The notes under the pieces: generated by a model
What the model was told of the DNA's origin: nothing
The model's input: the letters and a program-made list of their open reading frames with translations, nothing else
Databases searched by the model: none
In this document: one piece after another, positions 8,262 through 16,312 of the stretch
How the letters are laid out: the number at the start of each line of letters is the position of its first letter
How positions within the stretch are numbered: position 1 is the first letter of the stretch
NCBI GenBank assembly: GCA_024231975.1
Contig: JAAEQB010000121.1
Coordinates: 1 to 64,000 of the forward strand
Direction: 5' to 3'
Source: Allobosea sp.
GTDB lineage: Bacteria; Pseudomonadota; Alphaproteobacteria; Rhizobiales; Beijerinckiaceae
Length of the DNA: 64,000 bases
Position numbers and translations under genes: made by a program

Positions 8262-8837
8262 TCACGCCTCGGCAGAGCGAAGCGCATCCCTGGCCGCGGT
8301 CAGGATCTCGTCCGAGAGCGCCGCATCGTCGACCATGCGCGACAGGACGAGCGCACCGACCAATGTGGCGTAACCCGCAATGGCGCTGGTCCTGCGCTCG
8401 TCCGCGGTTGCGCCCGGCGAGATGGCGGAGAGGCCCTTGATCGCCGCGCGCACGCCCTCCGTCGCGGCAAGGCGCGATGCCTCGCTTTGGCGCGCCGTGT
8501 CGCTGCCGAGGGCCGCCACCGGGCAACCATGGCCGGGATCATCGCGATGTGACGGTGACAGATAGCGATCGACGATGGCCTGCAGCGGCGCCTGCGGTTC
8601 CGCGGCCTTCGCCTCGGCGGCCCATTGACCGGAGTGCACGAAAGCGCGCCCGAGCGCCTGGGCGGCGAGGTCGTCCTTCGACGAGAAATGCCCGTAGAAT
8701 CCGCCATGGGTCAGGCCGACCGCCTTCATGACATCGGCGACGCCGACCCCGTCGAAACCGCGCTCGCGAAACAACGTCGCGGCCGTGTCGAGTATCCGCT
8801 CGCGATTCTCGGCCATCTGTTCGCGGCTCACCCGCAT
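8262..8837 (-). CDS. TetR/AcrR family repressor
   Basis: A 191-residue regulator. The N-terminal helix-turn-helix (about residues 8-55: RERILDTAATLFRERGFDGVGVADVMKAVGLTHGGFYGHF) is typical TetR; the C-terminal part resembles the TetR_C subgroup with a DDPGHGCPVAAL segment. The start at 8837 is chosen because AAGGAG lies 8 bases upstream; an upstream GTG/ATG at 8909 would place coding sequence over the shared operator region. It is divergent from the short-chain dehydrogenase at 8962, and two matching dyads lie between them, so autorepression and repression of the dehydrogenase are likely. The cysteine in GHGCPV is a possible sensing residue (inference). Confidence 0.88.
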   Translation of the reverse strand: MRVSREQMAENRERILDTAATLFRERGFDGVGVADVMKAVGLTHGGFYGHFSSKDDLAAQALGRAFVHSGQWAAEAKAAEPQAPLQAIVDRYLSPSHRDDPGHGCPVAALGSDTARQSEASRLAATEGVRAAIKGLSAISPGATADERRTSAIAGYATLVGALVLSRMVDDAALSDEILTAARDALRSAEA

Positions 8838-8873
8838 CGATCCGCTCCTTCCGAAAATCGGCAATCCAGGCTC

Positions 8874-8925
8874 TTGACTATTTATATGATGTTGATCATC
8901 TAAGTTCAATCATGATGACGATCAT
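8874..8925 (+). promoter_or_regulatory. Divergent promoter with two ATGAT-N4-ATCAT operators
   Basis: Two dyads of the same form, ATGAT-GTTG-ATCAT at 8886-8899 and ATGAT-GACG-ATCAT at 8912-8925, are spaced 26 bases apart. A TTGACT at 8874-8879 could be the -35 box for the rightward gene, with a -10 near 8898 (ATCTAA), placing the first dyad between the boxes. This is the geometry expected for a TetR repressor; binding is inferred. Confidence 0.65.
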
Positions 8926-8961
8926 GAAAAAATCCACACCGACATCGAGCAGGAGTTGGAC

Positions 8962-9774
8962 ATGGCTACGCAGCAGCTCGGCACCGCCCTCATCACCGGT
9001 GCCTCGACCGGGATCGGTGCCGTCTACGCCGACCGATTGGCCCGCCGTGGCTATGATCTTGTCCTCGTCGCCCGCGACGCGGCGCGTCTCGAAGCGCTCG
9101 CCGAGCGCCTTCGCAGCGAGACCGGCCGCAAGGTCGAATGGCTCAAGGCCGATCTGACCGCGAAGGCGGATCTTGCCGAAGTCGAGCGGCGCCTGCGTGA
9201 GGACAAGAGCCTGACATTGCTGGTCAACAATGCCGGCATGTCGGTCTCCGGCACGCTGGTCGACGGCGACATCGACCGCTTCCAGAGCATGCTGGAGCTC
9301 AACATCATCGCCCCGACCCGCCTCGCCGCCGCCGCGGCTCGCAACTTCGTGACCCGCAAGCAGGGCGCGATCATCAACATCGCCTCGGTGCTGGCCCTGG
9401 CGCCGGAACTGTTCAACGGCAGCTACAGCGGCACCAAGGCCTATGTGCTGAACCTCAGCATCTCACTGCAGAAGGAACTGGAGCAGGCAGGCGTCCGCGT
9501 CCAGGCCGTGTTGCCCGGCGCCACCCGCACCGAGATCTGGGCTCGGGCCGGCGTCGATGTCGACGGATTCCCGCCCGAAATGGTGATGGAGGTCGACGAC
9601 ATGGTCGATGCGGCGCTGGCTGGCTTCGACCAAGGCGAGCTCGTCACAATTCCCTCGCTGCCGAACCCTGCGGATTTCGAGGGCTATACGGCAGCACGGC
9701 TGGCGCTCGGCCCCAATCTCTCGCGCAACCGGCCTGCCGAGCGCTATCTGGCGAAGCGCCCCAACGCTGCCTGA
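8962..9774 (+). CDS. Short-chain dehydrogenase/reductase
   Basis: A 270-residue classical SDR. The Rossmann glycine motif is GASTGIG near residue 14, NNAG follows, and the catalytic tetrad shows S in NIASVLAL and Y-x3-K in YSGTKAY. The ATG at 8962 follows AGGAG by 6 bases and is preferred over a TTG two codons earlier. The substrate cannot be read from sequence. It is the only gene on this side of the TetR operator region, so it is the probable regulated target. NADPH preference is suggested by a basic residue in VARDAAR but is uncertain. Confidence 0.88.
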   Translation: MATQQLGTALITGASTGIGAVYADRLARRGYDLVLVARDAARLEALAERLRSETGRKVEWLKADLTAKADLAEVERRLREDKSLTLLVNNAGMSVSGTLVDGDIDRFQSMLELNIIAPTRLAAAAARNFVTRKQGAIINIASVLALAPELFNGSYSGTKAYVLNLSISLQKELEQAGVRVQAVLPGATRTEIWARAGVDVDGFPPEMVMEVDDMVDAALAGFDQGELVTIPSLPNPADFEGYTAARLALGPNLSRNRPAERYLAKRPNAA

Positions 9775-9881
9775 GCCGCCCTGCCCGGCAGGCGCATCGG
9801 CCAAGCCGCACCGCGCTTGCGACCTTGCCTGCCATCGGCGATGAAAGGCTCCTGTCCAGCACAGGCCGGGAGCCTCTCATC

Positions 9882-10355
9882 ATGAACGCCATCGACACCA
9901 AGCTCGCTGCCCTCGGCATCACCCTGCCTGCCCCGGCCGCGCCGGTCGCGAACTACGTTCCCTATGTCATCACCGGCAACCTGCTCATCATCTCCGGCCA
10001 GCTCTGCTTCGGCCTCGATGGCAAGCTGTCCGACGCGCACAAGGGCAAGCTCGGCGGCGAGATCTTCAACGAAGCCGGGCTCGAGGCAGCCAAGCTCTGC
10101 GCCATCAATGTGCTGGCCCAGGCCAAGGCGGCGCTCGGCGGCGATCTCAGCCGGATCAAGCGTTGCGTCCGCCTCGGCGGCTTCATCAACGCCACCCCGC
10201 ATTTCGCCGCCTTGCCGGCGATCATGAACGGCGCCTCAGACTTCATGGTCGAGGTGCTCGGCGATGCCGGCCGCCATGCCCGCTCGACCATCGGCGTCGC
10301 CAACCTGCCGGCCGACGCCGCCGTCGAGGTCGAAGCCATGTTCGAGATCGCCTGA
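9882..10355 (+). CDS. RidA family (YjgF/UK114) protein
   Basis: A 157-residue protein with the RidA fold signatures: YVITGNLLIISGQL near the N-terminus and an Arg in the ARSTIGVANLP segment that corresponds to the catalytic arginine region. RidA proteins hydrolyse reactive enamine/imine intermediates from PLP enzymes; this longer subgroup (YjgF_YER057c_UK114-like) is less characterised. The start at 9882 follows GGGAGCC and matches the usual N-terminus (MNAIDTKLAALGI). Its TGA overlaps the ATG of the next gene by one base (TGATG), so the two are coupled. Confidence 0.87.
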   Translation: MNAIDTKLAALGITLPAPAAPVANYVPYVITGNLLIISGQLCFGLDGKLSDAHKGKLGGEIFNEAGLEAAKLCAINVLAQAKAALGGDLSRIKRCVRLGGFINATPHFAALPAIMNGASDFMVEVLGDAGRHARSTIGVANLPADAAVEVEAMFEIA

Positions 10356-11104
10356 TGGCCGCGGAAGCCTGGCTCACCGCCCGCCCGATCGCGCATCGTG
10401 GTCTCCACGATGCCGCCGGCGGCGTGATCGAGAACTCGCTGTCGGCAGCCGCCGGCGCGATCGCCGGCAACTTCGCCATCGAATGCGACGTCCAGCTCAG
10501 CGTCGACGAGGACGCCGTCGTCTTCCACGACTTCGTCCTCGACCGCCTCACTGCGCAGAGCGGCCGCGTCGATGCCCGCAAGGCCGCCGATCTGGCGCAG
10601 ATCAGCCTGAAGGGCGCCAGCGACCGCATCCCGACGCTGACCGGTTTCCTCGACGCCATTGGCGGCCGGACCCCGCTGGTGATCGAGATCAAGAGCCGCT
10701 TCGACGGCGATCTGCGGCTGGCGAAGCGCACCGCGCAGATCCTCGAAGCCCATAAGGGCCAGCCGATCGTGTTGAAGTCCTTCGATCCGGTGATCGTCGC
10801 CGCCCTGCGCGAGCTCGCCCCCGGCTTCGCCCGCGGCATCGTCGCCATGAACGAATACAATTATGGCGACTACGACCGGCTTTCTCCCAGTGAGAAGCAT
10901 GCGCTCGCCAATCTCCTGCATTTCGAGCAGAGCCGACCGGACTTTATCTCCTGGAAGGTCGGCGACCTGCCGAGCGCCGCGCCTTTCCTCTGCCGCAAGG
11001 CGCTGGGGCTACCGCTGATGAGCTGGACGGTGCGCACGCCGGAAGACCGCGCCCGCGCCGCCGAGCATGCGGACCAGATGGTCTTCGAGGGCTTTCTGCC
11101 TTGA
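10355..11104 (+). CDS. Glycerophosphodiester phosphodiesterase
   Basis: A 249-residue GDPD-family TIM barrel without a signal peptide, so cytoplasmic. Catalytic motifs visible are AHRG near residue 14, ENS, ECDVQLS and the second His in VVFHDF. It should cleave glycerophosphodiesters to glycerol 3-phosphate and an alcohol. The start overlaps the RidA stop by one base. Its own stop (11102-11104) lies inside the TTG start of the acetyltransferase gene, giving a tightly coupled RidA-GDPD-acetyltransferase operon. Confidence 0.9.
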   Translation: MAAEAWLTARPIAHRGLHDAAGGVIENSLSAAAGAIAGNFAIECDVQLSVDEDAVVFHDFVLDRLTAQSGRVDARKAADLAQISLKGASDRIPTLTGFLDAIGGRTPLVIEIKSRFDGDLRLAKRTAQILEAHKGQPIVLKSFDPVIVAALRELAPGFARGIVAMNEYNYGDYDRLSPSEKHALANLLHFEQSRPDFISWKVGDLPSAAPFLCRKALGLPLMSWTVRTPEDRARAAEHADQMVFEGFLP

Positions 11105-12456
11105 GCGAAACCGGCACACGCGACACTCTCAGGGTCCGCGTTGCCACCTCGCTGAAAAGCGTCCCGGCCGCGGACTGGGACGCCTGCGCCAATCCGGGGG
11201 CTGCAAGACGGTCGCTAGAAGCGCAGGGCAATCCCCTTCCCCCCGCTTGCGGTGGGGAAGGGCTAGGGATGGGGGGACGCAAAGCAGGGCTTGGGACGTC
11301 TTCCATGTCGCGCCGAGCGGCACTGCCCCCCACCCAACCCTCCCCACCGCAAGCGGGGGGAGGGCTTGAGCCAGACTCCGACAACCCCTTCATTTCCTAC
11401 GCTTTTCTGCGTGCGCTGGAGGAGAGCGGCTGTGTCGGCGGCCGCACCGGCTGGTCACCGGCCTATCTCCTGGTCGAGGATGCCGATGATCGCCTGATCG
11501 CCGCCGCGCCCTCGTTCGTGAAGGGCCATAGCCAGGGCGAATACGTCTTCGACCATAGCTGGGCCGAAGCCTATATGCGCGCCGGCGGCCGCTACTACCC
11601 GAAGATCCAGGTCGCAGCTCCCTTCACGCCCGCGACCGGCCCGCGCCTGCTCGTCGCCGAAGGGCCGCACGCCAACGATGCACGCGAAGCCCTGATCGCC
11701 GGGCTGGAGGCACTGCGCGAGCAGGTCCGCGGCTCGTCCGTCCATGTCACCTTCGCGCAGGAGCCGGATATGGCGGCGCTGCTCGAAGCCGGCTTCCTCG
11801 AACGCCATGACATCCAGTTCCATTGGCAGAACGAGGGTTTCGCCAGCTATGACGACTTCCTCGCCACGCTCGCCTCGCGCAAGCGCAAGGCGCTGAAGCG
11901 CGAGCGCCGCGAAGCGCTCTCGGCCGGGATCGAGGTCGCGGTCCTCTCCGGCTCGGACCTCACCGAAAGCGTCTGGGACGATTTCCACTCGTTCTACGAG
12001 GACACCGGCTCGCGCAAATGGGGCCGGCCCTATCTCAACCGCCGCTTCTTCTCCGAGATCGGCCAGCGCATGGGCGAGCGCATCGTGCTGGTGCTGGCCC
12101 GCCGCGCCGGCCGCAACATCGCCGGCGCCATCAACTTCCGCGGTGGCAACACGCTCTACGGCCGCAACTGGGGCTGCATCGAGGATCACCCCTTCCTGCA
12201 TTTCGAGCTCTGCTATCACCAGGCCATCGACTACGCGATCGCGCACAAGCTCGTCCGCGTCGAGGCCGGCGCCCAGGGCGAGCACAAGCTCGCCCGCGGC
12301 TATCGCCCGGTGATCACCCGCTCGGCCCATCTCCTCGCCGATCCCGGCCTCGCCCGCGCCGTCGCCGCCTATCTGCCCGGCGAGCGGCGTGAGATCGGCT
12401 CTGCAGTGGCTGCGCTTGCGCAGGACAGCCCCTTCCGCAAGGGTGACGACCACTGA
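11101..12456 (+). CDS. GNAT-fold acyltransferase (COG3146/DUF482) with in-frame repeat insertion
   Basis: A 451-residue protein of the FemAB-like, GNAT-fold family (COG3146). Family landmarks are NPFISYAFLRALEESG near residue 95, YVFDHSWAEAY, TFAQEPD, SRKRKALKRERR, and the C-terminal Gly-Arg-Asn-Trp and GAQGEHKLARGY motifs. Homologs are about 390-400 residues; here residues 35 to 92 are Gly/Pro-rich and are encoded by a 20-bp-armed palindromic element inserted without a frameshift or stop. The TTG start at 11101 overlaps the GDPD stop. The exact substrate is unknown. Because the insertion lies near the N-terminus before the conserved core, the enzyme may still work. Confidence 0.85.
   Translation: MSETGTRDTLRVRVATSLKSVPAADWDACANPGAARRSLEAQGNPLPPACGGEGLGMGGRKAGLGTSSMSRRAALPPTQPSPPQAGGGLEPDSDNPFISYAFLRALEESGCVGGRTGWSPAYLLVEDADDRLIAAAPSFVKGHSQGEYVFDHSWAEAYMRAGGRYYPKIQVAAPFTPATGPRLLVAEGPHANDAREALIAGLEALREQVRGSSVHVTFAQEPDMAALLEAGFLERHDIQFHWQNEGFASYDDFLATLASRKRKALKRERREALSAGIEVAVLSGSDLTESVWDDFHSFYEDTGSRKWGRPYLNRRFFSEIGQRMGERIVLVLARRAGRNIAGAINFRGGNTLYGRNWGCIEDHPFLHFELCYHQAIDYAIAHKLVRVEAGAQGEHKLARGYRPVITRSAHLLADPGLARAVAAYLPGERREIGSAVAALAQDSPFRKGDDH
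11233..11363. repeat. Palindromic element inserted in a coding sequence
   Basis: The perfect 20-bp arms are 11239-11258 and 11341-11360. The outer flanks (gctagggatggggg, ccccccacccaaccc) extend the pairing, and each arm also folds on itself. It has the same architecture as the intergenic element at 49114-49255. Translated in the host frame it gives LPPACGGEGLGMGG and PTQPSPPQAGGG, Pro/Gly-rich peptides unlike the rest of the enzyme. Confidence 0.85.
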
Positions 12457-12486
12457 CCTCCCTTTCAACCATCGGGACGCGCGCTG

Positions 12487-12915
12487 ATGACCGCCTATGA
12501 TCCGAACAACATCTTCGCCAAGATCCTGCGCGGCGAATTGCCGGCCCATCGCGTCTACGAAGACGACCGGGCGCTGGCCTTCCTCGACATCATGCCGCGC
12601 GCCACCGGCCACACGCTGGTCATCCCGAAGAACCCGGCCCGCAACCTCCTCGACATCGACGCCGACGATCTCGGCTATGTCGCGGGAATCGCCCAGCGCA
12701 TCGCCCGCGCGGGGATGAAGGCCTTCGCCGCCGACGGCATCACCGTGCAGCAGTTCAACGAGACCGCGGGCGGCCAGGTCGTCTTCCATCTGCACGTCCA
12801 CGTCATCCCGCGTCATGACGGCGTCGCCCTGCGTCCGCCGGCCACCTACAAGGCGGGTCAGGACGAACTCGTCGCCTCCGCAGAAAAAATTCGCGAGGCG
12901 CTGAAAAATATCTGA
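12487..12915 (+). CDS. HIT family nucleotide hydrolase/transferase
   Basis: A 142-residue histidine-triad protein with the active motif HLHVHVIPRH near residue 100 and the family start NIFAKILRGELPAHRVYEDD. HIT (Hint-branch) proteins hydrolyse purine phosphoramidates and related AMP conjugates. It begins 30 bases after the acetyltransferase and probably continues that operon. Downstream, a predicted ECF41 promoter begins seven bases after its stop, marking the operon boundary. Confidence 0.93.
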   Translation: MTAYDPNNIFAKILRGELPAHRVYEDDRALAFLDIMPRATGHTLVIPKNPARNLLDIDADDLGYVAGIAQRIARAGMKAFAADGITVQQFNETAGGQVVFHLHVHVIPRHDGVALRPPATYKAGQDELVASAEKIREALKNI

Positions 12916-12921
12916 GCGGCA

Positions 12922-12948
12922 TGTCACGCGGGCGCTGACTGCCTCGTC
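12922..12948 (+). promoter_or_regulatory. Predicted ECF41 sigma factor promoter
   Basis: TGTCACG at 12922-12928, then exactly 16 bases, then CGTC at 12945-12948. The published ECF41 target motif is TGTCACA-N16-CGTC, so the -35 differs in its last base only and the spacing and -10 are exact. It lies 31 bases before the ATG of the first gene of an operon that ends with an ECF41 sigma factor, as expected for autoregulation. Confidence 0.8.
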
Positions 12949-12979
12949 CTGTCTTCATCGAACCCCGATGGAGAGAACG

Positions 12980-13447
12980 ATGACCCAGCGCCTCAACGGC
13001 TTCCAGACCGCCCCCGACGCCTACAAGGCCATGCTCGGCCTGCAGGACTACATCAACCAGTCGAAGCTGGAGCACAGCCTGCTCGAGCTGGTGAAGATCC
13101 GGGCCTCGCAGATCAACCGCTGCGCCTACTGCCTGCACATGCACATCGCCGATGCGCGCAAGGCCGGCGAGAGCGAGATCCGCATCGCCCTGCTCAGCGC
13201 CTGGGAGGAGTCCGAGCTCTTCACCCCGCGCGAGCGCGCCGTCCTGCGCTGGACGGAAGAGCTGACCCGGCTCGTCGACCGCAGCCCGAGCGACGAGGCC
13301 TTCGCCGAACTGCGCGAGCATTTCGACGAGAAGGATTGCGTCGACCTCTCGGTCGCCATCGGCATGATCAACCTCTGGAACCGGATCAATTGCGGTTTCC
13401 GTACCCTGCATCCGAATGATCGTCGCCGCGAAAAGCTCGCGGCCTGA
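12980..13447 (+). CDS. Carboxymuconolactone decarboxylase-like (AhpD-fold) protein, first copy
   Basis: About 155 residues from the ATG at 12980 (GGAGAG upstream; an earlier ATG four codons up is less well placed). The AhpD-like core has SQINRCAYCLHMH, the CxxC-x3-H redox motif near residue 52, so a peroxidase-type or disulfide activity is likely. Its substrate is unknown. Such genes (the C of COE genes) are the standard partners and targets of ECF41 sigma factors. It has a predicted ECF41 promoter directly upstream and a strong hairpin directly downstream. Confidence 0.9.
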   Translation: MTQRLNGFQTAPDAYKAMLGLQDYINQSKLEHSLLELVKIRASQINRCAYCLHMHIADARKAGESEIRIALLSAWEESELFTPRERAVLRWTEELTRLVDRSPSDEAFAELREHFDEKDCVDLSVAIGMINLWNRINCGFRTLHPNDRRREKLAA

Positions 13448-13465
13448 CGCTCACCGAACAGTCTG

Positions 13466-13489
13466 CTGGCCCGGCAGTCGCCGGGCCAG
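13466..13489 (+). terminator. Hairpin between the two AhpD-like genes
   Basis: A perfect 10-bp GC stem (13466-13475 with 13480-13489) with a 4-base AGTC loop lies 18 bases after the first gene. It has no U run, so it may attenuate transcription or protect an mRNA end rather than stop all transcription into the next genes. Confidence 0.55.
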
Positions 13490-13512
13490 AATCGCCTCTG
13501 TCCGAAAGCCCC

Positions 13513-13989
13513 ATGATGAGCAAGCGCCTCAACCCCTACGTCACCGCCCCCGAGACCATGAAGCCGATGATCGCGCTCGAAGCGTCGATCAAGGAGAGCG
13601 GCCTGGAGCATAGCCTGATCCATCTGGTGAAGATGCGGGCCTCGCAGATCAATGGCTGCGCCTACTGCCTGCACATGCACTCGGCCGATGCGATCAAGGA
13701 GGGCGAGAGCCCGGCCCGCCTCTTCCTGCTCGATGCCTGGCACGAGTCGGCGCTCTATACCCCGCGCGAGCGTGCCGCCCTCGCCTGGACCGAGGCGCTG
13801 ACGCTGATCTCGCAGACCCATGCGCCGGACGAGGCCTATGAGGACGTCCTGCGTTATTTCAGCCCGGAGGAAACCGTGAAGCTCACCTTGCTGATCGGCA
13901 CGATCAACACCTGGAACCGCATCGCGATCGGCTTCCGCACGAGCCATCCCAACGACCGGCCGGCCAAGGCCGGTGCGACGGCTGCCTGA
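13513..13989 (+). CDS. Carboxymuconolactone decarboxylase-like (AhpD-fold) protein, second copy
   Basis: A 158-residue paralogue of the preceding gene, sharing the same layout: MRASQINGCAYCLHMH with CxxC-x3-H near residue 51, TPRERAALAWTEALT, and the end NTWNRIAIGFRTSHPNDR. The start is one of two adjacent ATGs (13513, 13516), with a weak ribosome binding site. The two copies probably arose by tandem duplication. It is followed after 10 bases by the ECF41 sigma gene, so it is cotranscribed with it. Confidence 0.9.
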   Translation: MMSKRLNPYVTAPETMKPMIALEASIKESGLEHSLIHLVKMRASQINGCAYCLHMHSADAIKEGESPARLFLLDAWHESALYTPRERAALAWTEALTLISQTHAPDEAYEDVLRYFSPEETVKLTLLIGTINTWNRIAIGFRTSHPNDRPAKAGATAA

Positions 13990-13999
13990 GACGCTCCCC

Positions 14000-14887
14000 A
14001 TGACAACCCCGGACGATATCTTCGAGACGCATCGCCGTTTCCTGACCCGCCTCGCCTATCGCATGCTCGGCTCGGTCAGCGACGCCGAGGACATCGTCCA
14101 GGAAGCCTGGCTGCGCTGGCGCGATGTGGCCCAGGGCGAGGTCGAGGCGCCGCGCGCCTATCTCGCCCGCACCGTCACGCGCCTCTGCCTCGACCAGATG
14201 AAGTCGGCCCGCAGCAAGCGCGAGTTCTATGTCGGCGCCTGGCTGCCCGAGCCGCTGGTCGAGGAGATCGGCGCGGCCGAATCCGATGTCGACACCCAGC
14301 TCGACGCGCCGATCGCACTGATGCTGGCGCTCGAACGGCTCTCGCCGCTCGAGCGCGCCGCCTTCCTGCTGCACGACGTCTTCGAGCTGGATTTCGCCGA
14401 GATCGCCCGCACCATCGATCGCAGCGAGAGCGCGTGCCGCCAGCTCGCCAAGCGCGCCCGCGAGCATGTCCGCATCGACATGCCGCCGCGCAACAAGATC
14501 GACCCCGCCGAGGCGAAGCGCTTCGTCGAGGCCTTCTTCAAGGCCGCCCACAAGGCCGACACCAGCGACCTGCAGACCCTGCTCGCCCAGGATGTCGCCT
14601 TCCATAGCGACGGCGGCGGCAAGGTGCTGGCCATCCTCAATCCGCTCCACGGGATCGAGCGCGTCCTGCGCTTCTTCGCCGGCATCGCCCAAAAAGTGGC
14701 CAGCCTTCACAAATCGACCACGCTGTACAAGCCGGTGCTGATCAACGGCATGCCCGGCTATCTCAGCCTCGAACGCGGCGAGACCCTACAGGCGACAGCG
14801 CTCGATATCCGCGACGGGCGGGTCCACGTGATCTATGTCGTGCGTAATCCCGACAAGCTCCGGCACATCTCGCTAGTGGCCGAATAG
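14000..14887 (+). CDS. ECF41-family RNA polymerase sigma factor with SnoaL-like C-terminal domain
   Basis: A 295-residue sigma-70 family factor: region 2 (about 10-75, YRMLGSVSDAEDIVQEAWLRW), region 4 (about 105-160) and a C-terminal SnoaL-like extension (165-295). It has all three ECF41 hallmark motifs: WLPEP at 81-85 in the linker, DGGGK at 204-208 and NPDKL at 283-287. In studied ECF41 factors the extension replaces a separate anti-sigma factor and tunes activity. It is third in an operon with two AhpD-like genes. The predicted promoter at 12922-12948 suggests positive autoregulation. The inducing signal is unknown. Confidence 0.93.
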   Translation: MTTPDDIFETHRRFLTRLAYRMLGSVSDAEDIVQEAWLRWRDVAQGEVEAPRAYLARTVTRLCLDQMKSARSKREFYVGAWLPEPLVEEIGAAESDVDTQLDAPIALMLALERLSPLERAAFLLHDVFELDFAEIARTIDRSESACRQLAKRAREHVRIDMPPRNKIDPAEAKRFVEAFFKAAHKADTSDLQTLLAQDVAFHSDGGGKVLAILNPLHGIERVLRFFAGIAQKVASLHKSTTLYKPVLINGMPGYLSLERGETLQATALDIRDGRVHVIYVVRNPDKLRHISLVAE

Positions 14888-15025
14888 CGCGTGCTGCGGC
14901 CTACATGAATGACGCAACGTCAGATCGAACCCGACCCGGACCACACGCAACCAGACGCGATTATGGCTCAAATGCGGACAAGGCGCTCCCGCTAGCTGAT
15001 TTCATCCATGCTGGAGCCTTGCGCT

Positions 15026-15868
15026 ATGAATTTTGACATTTCCCAAGTGAAGCATCCGAAGGAAAAGCTCTACGGCAGCATCATGCTCGTCGTCGGAATC
15101 GCCATCTGGGCGGTGGTGCTCGGCGCCATTGCCGTTGCCCTGCTGAGCGGCTCGATCTGGCACGGCCTGGTGCTGCTCTTCTATTTCGGCATCTTCTGGC
15201 TGGTCTCCTATTGGGCCCGCGCCCTCACCCGCGCCTACATGATCGGCCATTTTGTCATGGTCGGACCCGACCAGTTCCCGCATATCCACCGCATGGTCGA
15301 GGACGGCGCCCGCGCACTCGGCCTGCGCGAGATCCCGCAGACCTTCGTCTACAATTCCAGCGGCGTGCTGAACGCGATGGCGCTGCGCCTCGTCGGCCGT
15401 CAGCGCTATATCTGGCTGACCTCGGCCCTGATCGACGCCGACAATGACGAGCAGGTCCGCTTCGTCATCGGCCATGAGCTCGGCCACCATGTCGCCGGCC
15501 ATCTCGACGAGCCCTGGAGCTATCTGCGCTTCCCCGGCCACATCATCCCCTTCCTCGGCGCCGCTTATTCCCGCGGCCGCGAGCTGACCTGCGACCGCAT
15601 CGGCGCCTTCGTCGCCCGCGACCTTCAGGCCGCCCGCACCGGCCTGCAGATGCTGGCCTGCGGCAGCGCCAGGCTGAACGCCCAGATGAACCCCGATGCC
15701 TTCCAGAACCAGGAGCAGATGGTGCCGGGCATCGCCGGCTTCTTCCTCAAGCTCGTCTCGCACTATCCGCGCCACACCCAGCGCGTCGAGGCTGTGACGC
15801 AGTGGTACCGGACCCAGCCGGCGGCCAGCCAGCCGATCCGTCCCAGCTTCGCGCCGCGGCCAGCCTGA
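15026..15868 (+). CDS. M48 family membrane metalloprotease
   Basis: About 280 residues. The ATG at 15026 is preferred (GGAG ten bases upstream, natural start MNFDISQVKHPKEKLYG); an ATG six codons earlier is possible. Two membrane helices come first (about 20-45 and 50-65), then the zinc site GHELGHHVAGH near residue 152 and the third ligand Glu in RGRELTCDRIG. HtpX-like M48 proteases degrade damaged membrane proteins, but this belongs to a separate subgroup, so the substrate is unclear. The gene is single and ends at a strong bidirectional terminator. Confidence 0.9.
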   Translation: MNFDISQVKHPKEKLYGSIMLVVGIAIWAVVLGAIAVALLSGSIWHGLVLLFYFGIFWLVSYWARALTRAYMIGHFVMVGPDQFPHIHRMVEDGARALGLREIPQTFVYNSSGVLNAMALRLVGRQRYIWLTSALIDADNDEQVRFVIGHELGHHVAGHLDEPWSYLRFPGHIIPFLGAAYSRGRELTCDRIGAFVARDLQAARTGLQMLACGSARLNAQMNPDAFQNQEQMVPGIAGFFLKLVSHYPRHTQRVEAVTQWYRTQPAASQPIRPSFAPRPA

Positions 15869-15900
15869 GGCACGCACCGAGAGCCATCGAAGAACCAGCG

Positions 15901-15927
15901 AACCGGCGCCTCTCAGGCGCCGGTTTT
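15901..15927. terminator. Rho-independent terminator
   Basis: A perfect 10-bp stem (15901-15910 with 15916-15925) with a TCTCA loop, followed by TTTT on the plus strand. It lies 32 bases after the M48 gene and 31 bases beyond the end of azlD on the other strand, so it can serve both. Confidence 0.85.
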
Positions 15928-15958
15928 CCTATGGAAGAGACCAGCCGCGGCTTGGCCT

Positions 15959-16312
15959 TCAGCTCAGCCAGATGGCGCCGCCGATCAACACCGCCTCGCC
16001 GAAGAGCACCGCCAGCATCACCCGGCGCCAGGCGAGGACAATGGCGACGGCGACGGCCAGCGCCGCCAATCTCACCGCGAGCGGCACGCCAGCGAGTGCG
16101 CCCGGAGCTGAAAGCACCAGCTTGGCCACGACGCCGGCCAGCAGCGAGGTCGCGACCAGCCGGACCCATTCGAGCCAGGGCGAGCTCTCATCCAGCTTCC
16201 TTGCGAAGGCGACAGCGAGCCAGCGCCAGATCTCGGTCGGCAGCACCGCGAACAGGATGAGCGCGAGATAGGGCCACCACGGCCCGTCGAGGAAGGCGAT
16301 CGGCTGGGTCAT
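15959..16312 (-). CDS. azlD: AzlD family small subunit of branched-chain amino acid exporter
   Basis: A 117-residue hydrophobic protein starting MTQPIAFLDGPWWPYLALILFA with four predicted helices, matching AzlD. Its ATG overlaps the azlC stop by four bases (16309-16312), so translation is coupled. AzlC and AzlD together form the branched-chain amino acid (and azaleucine) efflux pump in the inner membrane. Confidence 0.87.
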   Translation of the reverse strand: MTQPIAFLDGPWWPYLALILFAVLPTEIWRWLAVAFARKLDESSPWLEWVRLVATSLLAGVVAKLVLSAPGALAGVPLAVRLAALAVAVAIVLAWRRVMLAVLFGEAVLIGGAIWLS

